Shown here piece by piece: positions 1-5,206 of a DNA stretch of 5,206 nucleotides. Each line of letters opens with the position of its first letter. Positions within the stretch are counted from its first letter, which is position 1. The translations under genes and the position numbers were made by a program. The notes beneath the pieces were generated by a model. The model made no database searches. It saw nothing but the letters and a program-made list of their open reading frames with translations, and was not told the DNA's origin. Origin of the DNA: Clostridia bacterium (lineage in GTDB: Bacteria > Bacillota_A > Clostridia > TANB77 > CAG-508); assembly GCA_017621295.1 (NCBI GenBank), contig JAGATI010000130.1, positions 1-5,206 on the forward strand, read 5' to 3'.

Positions 1-71
1 TTTATATATAAATACACAGGCTACGGACTAAATTTATACGTGATTTCAAAACTAATGCTGACAAACAAAGA

Positions 72-98
72 TAAATTTGGATTTTTACTCCAAATTTA
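72..98. repeat. 10-bp perfect inverted repeat upstream of the ATPase gene
   Basis: TAAATTTGGA (72-81) and TCCAAATTTA (89-98) are perfect reverse complements around a 7-base loop. On the plus strand no T-run follows. On the minus strand the stem is followed by a moderately T-rich stretch, so it could be a weak leftward terminator or an operator. It lies just upstream of the proposed promoter of the ATPase gene. The rest of 1-160 shows nothing I recognise. Confidence 0.5.
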
Positions 99-109
99 CC
101 TGAAAAATA

Positions 110-138
110 TAGACTTTTCACAAAAAATATTATACAAT
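110..138 (+). promoter_or_regulatory. Putative sigma-A promoter of the ATPase gene
   Basis: TAGACT (110-115) and TACAAT (133-138) are separated by 17 bases, matching four of six and five of six consensus positions. Transcription would start near 145, leaving a short leader that still includes the GAGGTGA ribosome binding site (147-153). An overlapping alternative, TTTTCA (115-120) with TATAAT (138-143), also has a 17-base spacer but would start inside the ribosome binding site and is less likely. The 13 bases 108-120 recur exactly in the next promoter, at 1430-1442. Confidence 0.5.
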
Positions 139-160
139 ATAATTACGAGGTGAAAATATT

Positions 161-1426
161 ATGAGTAAATATAAAACAAGAACAATTGAAACATGTTTAA
201 ATTCTTTAATTGGTAATTGTCCAGTAATAATGATAACAGGACCAAGACAAGTTGGAAAAACAACATTATTAAGTCATTTAAAGGCTACTTCTAAGGAAAA
301 GATAAATTTTGTTTCATTAGATAATTTACTACTTAGAAGTCAAGCAATAGAAGACCCAGAATTATTTTTAAGAAATTATGAAACCCCACTTATTATAGAT
401 GAATTTCAATATGCACCAGAATTATTATCATATATAAAAATACAAGTAGATAAAGCAAGGCAAAATGAACTGTTTGGAGATAGAGAAGATGTAGGTACAT
501 TATATTATTTAACAGGTTCACAAATATTTCAAACAATGGAAAATGTAAGTGAATCACTTGCAGGAAGAATTGGAATACTAGATTTGTATGGATTTTCAGA
601 AAGAGAATTGGAGGATTTAGAAGAAACTATATTCATACCAGATATAAATTTATTAAAAAACAAAAAAAGAGTAAAAACAAAACTAACAAGTGAAATATTT
701 GAAAAAATTATTAATGGTAGTTATCCAGAAGTAAACAATAATAATGGAAGAAATAGAGAGCAATTTTATGAGGATTATATTAGAACATATATTGAAAGAG
801 ATGTAAGACAATTAATAAATATTAAAGACGAGAATAAATTTGTTAAATTTATTTCATCCGTTGCAGCAAGAACTGCTCAAGAATATAATGCGTTTGATAT
901 AGCAAATGATATAGGGATAGATTCGAAAACAGTTGATGAATGGATATCTATTTTAAAAAATACTAATTTAATTTATATGCTTCAAGCGTATTCAAACAAT
1001 AATGTTCAAAAAGCAATTAAAAGACCAAAAATTTATTTTATGGATACAGGTCTTGCATGCTATTTAACAGGTTATATAAGTAGTACAACACTAGAAAGAA
1101 GCGCATATAATGGAGCTATATTTGAAACTTATATAATAAGCGAAATCGTTAAGTCGTATACTAATAATGGTAAAAGTCCAAAATCAAGATTATATTATTA
1201 TAGAGATACTAATCAAAAAGAGATTGATTTGTTAGTATTTTATGATAATAAAGTATACCCAGTAGAAATAAAAAAATCAGCAAATCCAGGGAAAACTGCA
1301 CTTAAAAATTTTGATATAGTAAACAAGTTTGGAGTAGATATTGGAAATGGAGTTGTTTTATGTATGATGGAAGACATACTGGCAATAGATGAAAATAATT
1401 TTTATGTGCCAATAGAATATATATAA
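161..1426 (+). CDS. AAA-type ATPase with DUF4143 C-terminal region
   Basis: A 421-residue protein of the AAA_14/DUF4143 family (PF13173 plus PF13635), predicted cytoplasmic with no membrane segment or signal peptide. A Walker A loop, GPRQVGKTT, lies at about residues 27-35. A Walker B, LIIDEF, has D80 and E81. A TGSQ sensor-like motif follows, then the family hallmark SLAGRIGIL. The DUF4143 part begins near YIERDV and includes a winged-helix-like segment and KIYFMDTGLA. The end carries a PD-(D/E)XK-like signature (EID with D356, then PVEIKKS with E369 and K371), as is usual for this family. Length is typical and the gene looks intact. The ATG at 161 has GAGGTGA 7 bases upstream. Members are widespread and patchily distributed; no function is firmly established, so ATP binding is a safe inference but the role (DNA-linked, toxin-like or regulatory) is unknown. 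Neighbours do not help: the next gene seems to have its own promoter, though no terminator separates the two. Confidence 0.93.
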   Translation: MSKYKTRTIETCLNSLIGNCPVIMITGPRQVGKTTLLSHLKATSKEKINFVSLDNLLLRSQAIEDPELFLRNYETPLIIDEFQYAPELLSYIKIQVDKARQNELFGDREDVGTLYYLTGSQIFQTMENVSESLAGRIGILDLYGFSERELEDLEETIFIPDINLLKNKKRVKTKLTSEIFEKIINGSYPEVNNNNGRNREQFYEDYIRTYIERDVRQLINIKDENKFVKFISSVAARTAQEYNAFDIANDIGIDSKTVDEWISILKNTNLIYMLQAYSNNNVQKAIKRPKIYFMDTGLACYLTGYISSTTLERSAYNGAIFETYIISEIVKSYTNNGKSPKSRLYYYRDTNQKEIDLLVFYDNKVYPVEIKKSANPGKTALKNFDIVNKFGVDIGNGVVLCMMEDILAIDENNFYVPIEYI

Positions 1427-1431
1427 AATTA

Positions 1432-1460
1432 TAGACTTTTCATTATTTTTTATATATAAT
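1432..1460 (+). promoter_or_regulatory. Putative sigma-A promoter of the PF06541 gene
   Basis: TAGACT (1432-1437) is followed after 17 bases by a consensus TATAAT (1455-1460), predicting a start near 1467 and a leader of about 40 bases. The -35 and its flank (TATAGACTTTTCA, 1430-1442) repeat exactly the sequence at 108-120 ahead of the ATPase gene. The -35 begins only six bases after the ATPase stop codon. No convincing rho-independent terminator lies between the genes, so read-through is also possible. Confidence 0.55.
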
Positions 1461-1506
1461 GTCTTATAACAAGAATAAAAAACGTACTAAAATTAGGAGA
1501 ATTTAA

Positions 1507-2220
1507 ATGGAAGATAAAGAAAAAGTAAGTATTCACCAGTTATTTTGGTATTTTATTATATTTAGTATAATTGGGCTTTTTATAGAAACAATGTATTGTT
1601 ATATAACAACAGGAGTTTTAGAAAGTAGAAAAGGTCTAATATGGGGACCTTTTTGCCCAGTATATGGAGTGGGTGCGAGTTTATTAATTTTATTACTAAA
1701 TAGATTTAAAAATAATAAAATTAAGCTAATAATATATGGTGGAATAGTTGGAGATGTAATAGAATATTTAATGAGTTATGGATTAGAAGCTATATATTCT
1801 ACAAGATTTTGGGATTATTCATATACAAACTTTCATTTAAATGGAAGAATATGTCTTATTTATACAGTATTTTGGGCTATTTTATCAGTTTTATTAATAT
1901 CATTTGTAAAACCTATAATAGATAAATGCATGGAAAAAATAAATTTTAAATATATTAATATAATAGAAATATTAATTACTATATTTTTGGTTATAGATGT
2001 ACTTTGTACTGTATGGGGAATTAGTTTGTATGAACAAAAGGCTATAGCTGTGTATTATAATAAAGAATTAAACAAAAAAAATACATTTTTAGAAAAAGTA
2101 GAAAGTATATTATTTTCAGACGAAAAAATGTTAAGGACGTTTCCAAATATAAGATTTATTAATGAGAATAATGAGGAGATATGGATAAAAGATGTAATTA
2201 ACAATAAATTTCCGAGATAA
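1507..2220 (+). CDS. PF06541-family membrane protein (putative ABC transporter permease)
   Basis: A 237-residue integral membrane protein of the family annotated 'putative ABC-transporter type IV' (PF06541, ABC_trans_CmpB). Five hydrophobic segments are visible at about residues 12-33, 47-64, 72-95, 114-134 and 152-174. A polar tail of about 60 residues follows and is probably cytoplasmic. Family signatures are present: GLIWGPFCPVYGVGA (43-57), GDVIEYLMS (82-90), and FWDYS followed by NGRICL (101-117). The ATG at 1507 has AGGAGA (1495-1500) six bases upstream. No ATPase subunit or substrate-binding protein of an ABC system is adjacent; the upstream ATPase is of the unrelated DUF4143 type. The transporter label is therefore only a family name, and substrate and function are unknown. 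The gene appears intact and is probably expressed from its own promoter. Confidence 0.9.
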   Translation: MEDKEKVSIHQLFWYFIIFSIIGLFIETMYCYITTGVLESRKGLIWGPFCPVYGVGASLLILLLNRFKNNKIKLIIYGGIVGDVIEYLMSYGLEAIYSTRFWDYSYTNFHLNGRICLIYTVFWAILSVLLISFVKPIIDKCMEKINFKYINIIEILITIFLVIDVLCTVWGISLYEQKAIAVYYNKELNKKNTFLEKVESILFSDEKMLRTFPNIRFINENNEEIWIKDVINNKFPR

Positions 2221-2223
2221 TGG

Positions 2224-2241
2224 GAGCAATTGAGAGCAATT
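2224..2241 (+). repeat. Short 10-bp-phased direct repeat
   Basis: GAGCAATT occurs at 2224-2231 and again at 2234-2241, followed by a related GGAGTAA. The copies are exactly 10 bases apart and begin four bases after the stop of the PF06541 gene. This could be a small binding site or a slippage product. The rest of the gap (2242-2328) is AT-rich, with only a weak hairpin (AAAAT/ATTTT, 2270-2282) and a palindrome, TATAAATTTATA (2288-2299). Confidence 0.35.
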
Positions 2242-2328
2242 TGGAGTAAAATATTTGAAAAATAGAGGAAAAATGGCATTTTGAATGTATAAATTTATAA
2301 TAATTTAATAAACTTTGGTATATTAAAT

Positions 2329-2357
2329 TTGAAAATGCTAAAAATATGTAGTATAAT
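2329..2357 (+). promoter_or_regulatory. Sigma-A promoter of the M23 peptidase gene
   Basis: TTGAAA (2329-2334) and a perfect TATAAT (2352-2357) are separated by 17 bases. The predicted start near 2364 lies downstream of the in-frame TTG at 2329 and the ATG at 2362. Those codons are therefore unlikely to be the translation start even though the reading frame is open through them. The same hexamers and spacing recur at 5172-5200. Confidence 0.72.
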
Positions 2358-2377
2358 AATAATGCCTGCTTATATTA

Positions 2378-2385
2378 AAAGGAGA
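2378..2385 (+). promoter_or_regulatory. Ribosome binding site that decides the M23 start
   Basis: AAAGGAGA is the only strong Shine-Dalgarno sequence between the promoter and the membrane segment of the M23 protein. In-frame codons after it are GTG (2386, too close), AAT, TTT, ATT (2395, nine bases after the site) and TTA. No ATG or TTG follows within usable distance. ATT at 2395 fits the spacing best, while GTG at 2386 is the nearest conventional start codon. Confidence 0.6.
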
Positions 2386-3390
2386 GTGAATTTTATTTTA
2401 AAAAGTAGAATATTATATTATTTTAAAAGGTCATTTAAATTAATAACATTACTGATAATTGCAGCAGCTATTGTAACATGTATTGTATTAATAAAATATA
2501 AACCAGTATATAAAGTTACATTTTTTGGAGAAGAAGTAGGATATATAACAAGTAAAAATGGTTTTGAAAAAGTTATTGAAGAAGACATATTAACTTCTAA
2601 AGAACTTAATGTAGCATACATTACATTAGATAGCTTGCCTAGTTATGAATTTAAATTGATTGATAAAGCATGTAATACAAATGAACAAGAGATATTAGAT
2701 AAAATAGCAAAAAGTTCTGAGACAACTTATAAGATGTATGCTATAACATTAGATGGTAACAATCAGTCATATGTAAATACAATGGAAGAAGCAGAAGAGG
2801 TAGTTGCAAAAATTAAAGAAGATAATTCAAAAACTGATTTAAAATTGGGTATAACAGAAATATATACTACTAATTTAGAAGAATTAAATACAGTAAAAGT
2901 TGCTGATGCAGAAAGTACTATTACTAATACTGTAAATGAAGCAGAAAAACAAAAGCAAGCACAAAAGAAACAAGAACAAGAAAAAAGTAATAAAACTTTT
3001 AATGGTGTATATTTTAGTGTTAAACCTGTAACTGGAACAATTACGTCCAGATTTGGAAGTAAAGAAAGTATAAGAAAAAGTGCACATAAAGGAATAGATA
3101 TAGGTGCTCCAAATGGTACTCCTATATATGCAGCGGCAGATGGAACAGTAACTTATGCAAGTTATAATTCTGGAGGGTATGGTAATTTAGTAATAATTTC
3201 TCATGGAAATGGTATTGAAACATATTATGGACATTGTAGTAAATTATATGTAAAAAAAGGTCAAAAGGTAAGTGCTGGTGATAATATAGCAGCTGTTGGT
3301 TCAACAGGTCGTTCAACAGGTAACCATTTGCATTTTGAAATTAGACAAAATGGAAGTCAAATAAATCCACAAAGATATGTTTATAATTAA
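2386..3390 (+). CDS. Membrane-anchored M23 (LytM-type) peptidoglycan endopeptidase
   Basis: About 334 residues if started at GTG 2386, or 331 from ATT 2395. A short basic N-terminus is followed by one membrane helix (about residues 19-36), so the bulk is extracellular. Residues 40-180 form a region typical of clostridial M23 proteins that I cannot assign to a named domain. A Gln/Lys/Glu-rich linker (184-201) leads to the M23 domain (213-330). The zinc and catalytic residues are all present: H234 and D238 in HKGIDIG, H283 in YGH, and H314/H316 in NHLHFEI. The protein should therefore be an active zinc endopeptidase cutting peptide cross-links of the cell wall, in growth, division or sporulation; the exact role cannot be told. 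The frame is open back to TTG 2329, but that codon is the promoter -35, so longer starts are doubtful. The gene has its own promoter, and a strong terminator follows. A degenerate copy of its last codons lies just downstream. Confidence 0.93.
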   Translation: MNFILKSRILYYFKRSFKLITLLIIAAAIVTCIVLIKYKPVYKVTFFGEEVGYITSKNGFEKVIEEDILTSKELNVAYITLDSLPSYEFKLIDKACNTNEQEILDKIAKSSETTYKMYAITLDGNNQSYVNTMEEAEEVVAKIKEDNSKTDLKLGITEIYTTNLEELNTVKVADAESTITNTVNEAEKQKQAQKKQEQEKSNKTFNGVYFSVKPVTGTITSRFGSKESIRKSAHKGIDIGAPNGTPIYAAADGTVTYASYNSGGYGNLVIISHGNGIETYYGHCSKLYVKKGQKVSAGDNIAAVGSTGRSTGNHLHFEIRQNGSQINPQRYVYN

Positions 3391-3454
3391 AGATAAAAAT
3401 CGTTGGAGTGTAATAAATCTATAAATGTATGTTTATGATTAAAAATAAAGATTC
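3351..3454 (+). repeat. Degenerate 52-bp tandem duplication of the M23 gene's 3' end
   Basis: The segment 3351-3402, covering the final codons and stop of the M23 gene, is repeated with a 52-base offset at 3403-3454. The core is 3361-3390 against 3413-3442, with 25 of 30 bases identical by my count; identity falls outside it. Read in the corresponding frame, the gene ends GSQINPQRYVYN-stop and the second copy reads WSVINL-stop-MYVYD-stop. The likeness therefore extends to the peptide level. The copy is non-functional and ends where the terminator stem begins. Confidence 0.65.
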
Positions 3455-3490
3455 TTAGAAATATATGTTATGATATTCTAAGAATCTTTT
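3447..3490 (+). terminator. Rho-independent terminator of the M23 gene
   Basis: A perfect 14-bp stem, AAAGATTCTTAGAA (3447-3460) with TTCTAAGAATCTTT (3476-3489), encloses a 15-base AT-rich loop. It is followed by TTTT, A, TT. It sits 57 bases after the M23 stop codon. The opposite strand also has a T-rich tail after the stem, so it may stop transcription in both directions. Confidence 0.8.
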
Positions 3491-3512
3491 ATTAAATTTA
3501 GTTTAAATGTTA

Positions 3513-3547
3513 ATATAAAAAATAAACGACTACTTTTTAGTAGTCGT
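3513..3547 (-). terminator. Leftward rho-independent terminator
   Basis: ACGACTACT (3526-3534) pairs perfectly with AGTAGTCGT (3539-3547) around a four-base loop. On the minus strand the stem is followed by a T-rich tail, TTTATTTTTTATA. On the plus strand it is followed by A's, so its direction is leftward. It lies 220 bases past the htrA stop, implying either a long structured 3' untranslated region or a separate short leftward transcript. Confidence 0.72.
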
Positions 3548-3550
3548 AAA

Positions 3551-3610
3551 AAATAAAAGGGGATGTTTTTCTTTTATTTGTTAGCAACTTGGAGTAATTA
3601 AGTTACTAAC
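3551..3610. repeat. Two adjacent inverted repeats next to the leftward terminator
   Basis: AAATAAAAG (3551-3559) pairs with CTTTTATTT (3571-3579) across an 11-base loop. Starting on the very next base, GTTAGCAACTT (3580-3590) pairs with AAGTTACTAAC (3600-3610) with one mismatch and a nine-base loop. With the terminator stem at 3526-3547 this makes three nearly contiguous hairpins. Neither of these two has a clear T-tail, so they are not simple terminators. Confidence 0.55.
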
Positions 3611-3691
3611 TATAATAATAATATACTATTTATTTTTGTTCATTTTGTGAACTAAATGTGATAAGTAAGAAAAAAATAGAATACATTAAGC

Positions 3692-3728
3692 AAAAAGTCT
3701 GATATATATAATATATACCAAACTTTTT
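3692..3728 (-). terminator. Possible weak terminator of htrA
   Basis: AAAAAGT (3692-3698) pairs with ACTTTTT (3722-3728). Pairing continues inward through TG/CA and TATATA/TATATA with two mismatches, giving a long, almost purely A-U stem. It lies about 38 bases after the htrA stop. On the minus strand the T-run is within the stem and only a G and mixed sequence follow, so termination here may be inefficient and leave the 3513-3547 element as the main stop. Confidence 0.4.
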
Positions 3729-3766
3729 TATATTATAAAAATAATAATCTTTTAAAGTAATTGTAA

Positions 3767-5048
3767 CTAAGGTTGTTCTCCAAGTGTAATTATTATTTCC
3801 TTTTCTGAGCCATTTCTATATACTTTTAATTTCATTTCATCTCCTATGTTGTGTTTGTTTTTTATGTCATTCAATTCATCCATTTTTGTTATTTTTTGGC
3901 CATCTGCTTCAATTATTACATCTCCGTTTCTAATATCTGCTTTTTGAGCTGCTGTAAAATCTTCTACAGATTGAACATATATACCTACTACTAAATTATT
4001 TGCTTTTGCTAAATTTTCATCAAGATCTCTACCTGTTATACCAATGTATGGTCTTTTAACTTTATTATATTGTATTAATTGTTCGTATATATCTTTTGTA
4101 GAGTTAATTGGAATTGCAAATCCCATTCCTTCAATTCCAGTTCCAGAAAGTTTTAGTGTGTTTACACCAATAACTTGACCTTTGCTATTAACTAATGCTC
4201 CACCACTATTACCAGAGTTTATAGCCGCATCTGTTTGTATTAGTCTATAATTTTTACCATCTAAATCTGTAACATCTCTATTAACAGCACTAATCATTCC
4301 AGCAGTTACACTACTTTGCATACCAAGAGGATTACCAATTGCCATAGAAAATTCACCTACTTGAACAGAATCGGAATCTCCAAGTTCAGCTGCTTGCAAA
4401 CCTTGTTTATCTATTTTTATAACAGCTAAATCTGTTTGTTCATCTGTACCAATGATTTTGGCTTCATATGCTGTTTCATCGTTATATAGATAAACTGTGA
4501 CTTTATTTGCTTTTCCTACTTCATAATAAGATGAGTTTGAAGAGGTATTAACAATATGATTATTTGTTAATATATAACCATCTTCACTAATTATAATTCC
4601 AGAACCTTCTGCTTTTGCTGTATTATTAGTAGTATAATTTCTGTAAAAAATAGAATTTACAGAGTATTCTACAGTAATTCCTACTATAGATGGGCGTACC
4701 TTATTTGCAACATTAATACCTGTTTCAGAGTAATTTGAAAGAGAAATTAAGTTATCATTAGTTTCTTTAATAGGTGCTTCTCCGAGTAGTATTTGTAACT
4801 ATGGCTTGTTTATTATCAGAATTATTTGGAAGGAGCTTTTCTCTTATTGTAGGAACACCAAAACATGTACCTATTACAATAGCAGTACCTAACGCTCCAC
4901 ACAAAAATGGCATTATAACACTTTTTCCGAAACCTAATTTTACTTTTTCTTTATGAGAATTAATAGCTGTGTATGTACTTACAGGTTCGTTATTTGTTTT
5001 TTGCTCTTTACTTATATTATTATCATTATTAAATTCATTATTTTCCAT
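3767..5048 (-). pseudogene. htrA: HtrA/DegP-like membrane-anchored serine protease, frameshifted
   Basis: A trypsin-like S1C protease with PDZ domain, about 426 residues if the frame is restored. The ATG at 5048 has GGAGG (5055-5059) six bases upstream. A polar Asn/Glu/Lys-rich cytoplasmic N-terminus (1-43) precedes one membrane helix (44-66). The protease domain has an intact triad: H164 in TNNHIV, D206 in TDLAVI and S281 in NSGNSGG. A PDZ domain (about 331-421) starts at RPYIGI. The family degrades misfolded proteins outside the membrane. The 5' frame stops at TAA 4767-4769, while the protease frame is open from 4798 to the TAG at 3767-3769. A one-base shift is needed to join them. The protease frame has no ATG, GTG or TTG before the TTG at 4399, which already lies past His and Asp, so the domain cannot be made whole from a conventional internal start. 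The perfectly kept triad suggests a recent mutation, a sequencing or assembly error, or frameshifting. Confidence 0.85.
4770..4798 (-). other. Frameshift window inside htrA
   Basis: The two reading frames overlap only here, between the stop at 4799-4801 in the protease frame and the stop at 4767-4769 in the anchor frame. On the minus strand the anchor frame reads ACT ACT CGG AGA AGC ACC TAT TAA, whereas the protease frame reads CTA CTC GGA GAA GCA CCT ATT. Removing one base, for instance from CGG, restores a continuous linker between membrane helix and protease. There is no long homopolymer and no classical slippery site; CGG is probably a rare codon in such an AT-rich genome. Confidence 0.8.
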
Positions 5049-5075
5049 AATATACCTCCATAAATTATTATTAAT

Positions 5076-5105
5076 AATATATCCCAAATTAGTAATATAA
5101 TACAA
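5076..5105 (-). promoter_or_regulatory. Putative htrA promoter with weak -35
   Basis: On the minus strand TTGTAT (5105-5100) is followed after 18 bases by TATATT (5081-5076). The start would fall near 5069, leaving a leader of about 20 bases that includes GGAGG. The -35 matches only three of six consensus positions, which would suit an activator-dependent promoter. The assignment is tentative because the region is almost all A and T. Confidence 0.42.
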
Positions 5106-5111
5106 TATATT

Positions 5112-5141
5112 TGTGAAAATTTAGTGAAAAAAATGTAAAAA
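5112..5141 (-). promoter_or_regulatory. Three 11-bp-phased operator-like repeats upstream of htrA
   Basis: On the plus strand TGTGAAAA (5112-5119), AGTGAAAA (5123-5130) and TGTAAAAA (5134-5141) start exactly 11 bases apart. On the htrA strand the first two read TTTTCACA and TTTTCACT. They begin seven bases upstream of the proposed -35, a typical place for an OmpR-family activator. As I recall, CssR-dependent htrA/htrB promoters of Bacillus subtilis contain similar TTTTCA-type octamers; I could not verify this. Phased A-tracts bending DNA are an alternative. Confidence 0.5.
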
Positions 5142-5171
5142 AATTGAAATGTTAAATAAGATATTAAACAC

Positions 5172-5200
5172 TTGAAAAATAAATTCAATATATATATAAT
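5172..5200 (+). promoter_or_regulatory. Rightward sigma-A promoter at the window edge
   Basis: TTGAAA (5172-5177) and TATAAT (5195-5200) are 17 bases apart, identical in hexamers and spacing to the M23 promoter at 2329-2357. Transcription would start just past the right edge and serve a gene outside the window, divergent from htrA. The 11-bp-phased repeats lie between the two promoters and could affect both. Confidence 0.6.
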
Positions 5201-5206
5201 AAAAAA

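Larger units (their letters stand above)
3391..3766. other. Convergent intergenic region rich in hairpins
   Basis: These 376 bases separate the rightward M23 gene from the leftward htrA gene. No credible protein gene is present; the short frames lack both a usable ribosome binding site and recognisable sequence. In order it holds the relic repeat of the M23 tail, a rightward terminator (3447-3490), a leftward terminator (3513-3547), two further hairpins (3551-3579 and 3580-3610), a small one (GTTCA/TGAAC, 3638-3652) and an AU-rich hairpin close to the htrA stop (3692-3728). Confidence 0.7.

Noticed and set aside
1..153. Open plus-strand frame of 50 codons ending at TGA 151-153, possibly the 3' end of an upstream gene
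   Set aside because: It has no recognisable domain, another frame on the minus strand is also open over much of the same stretch, and it contains an inverted repeat and the promoter of the next gene. It remains possible, since a gene ending here would be spaced seven bases from the ATPase start; the sequence to the left would decide.
1430..1466. Imperfect AU-rich hairpin (AGAC...GTCT with ATTAT/ATAAT) as a terminator of the ATPase gene
   Set aside because: No T-run follows the stem, and the same bases make a better promoter with a 17-base spacer.
2055..2279. Minus-strand frame opposite the end of the PF06541 gene
   Set aside because: Low-complexity Phe/Leu/Ser/Asn composition typical of the antisense of AT-rich coding DNA; it overlaps a well-supported gene.
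2418..3316. Three minus-strand frames (2418-2621, 2884-3087, 3122-3316) within the M23 gene
   Set aside because: All lie antisense to the M23 gene and show no family resemblance; they are shadows of its codons.
3563..3601. Tiny plus-strand frame of 12 codons beginning at ATG 3563 after AAAAGGGG
   Set aside because: The G-run is too close to the ATG to serve as a ribosome binding site, and the frame lies within two inverted repeats; more likely part of the hairpin cluster.
3767..4399. Stand-alone 210-residue protein starting at TTG 4399
   Set aside because: It would begin in the middle of the trypsin fold, without the catalytic His and Asp, and upstream codons in the same frame continue the family sequence to about 4798.
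4774..4956. Plus-strand 60-codon frame within htrA
   Set aside because: It is antisense to the htrA membrane anchor region, has no ribosome binding site of note, and its hydrophobic run mirrors the anchor helix.

Overview
The window is very AT-rich and carries canonical sigma-A type promoters, strong GGAG-type ribosome binding sites, ATG/GTG/TTG starts and standard stops. Together with the gene families present (a membrane-anchored LytM/M23 peptidase, a PF06541-type membrane protein, a PDZ-containing HtrA protease and a DUF4143 ATPase), this points to a low-GC Firmicute, most likely an uncultured or gut-type member of Clostridia. Placement below class cannot be made from this window.

Layout. 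Three genes read rightward, each with its own promoter-like element: an AAA/DUF4143 ATPase (161-1426), a five-helix membrane protein of the 'putative ABC transporter permease' family (1507-2220), and a single-pass membrane M23 endopeptidase (about 2386-3390). A 376-base convergent intergenic stretch follows (3391-3766). It holds a strong terminator for the M23 gene, a relic 52-bp tandem copy of that gene's 3' end, a leftward terminator, and a chain of back-to-back hairpins. Leftward from 5048 to 3767 lies an HtrA/DegP-like protease with an intact catalytic triad and PDZ domain. Its reading frame is broken by one base between the membrane anchor and the protease domain. Upstream of it, three 11-bp-phased TGTGAAAA-like repeats sit directly behind a weak -35, and a near-consensus rightward promoter at the right edge fires out of the window.

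How the genes relate. The M23 peptidase and HtrA both act on the outer side of the membrane, one on peptidoglycan and one on misfolded secreted proteins. The PF06541 protein is an integral membrane protein of unknown function, and the DUF4143 ATPase has no established role. I see no evidence for one joint pathway; the promoters suggest four separate transcription units. No tRNA, rRNA, CRISPR array, insertion sequence or phage gene is visible. The points most worth checking are the htrA frameshift, the phased operator-like repeats, the relic duplication at the end of the M23 gene, the hairpin cluster, and the unusual start of the M23 gene.
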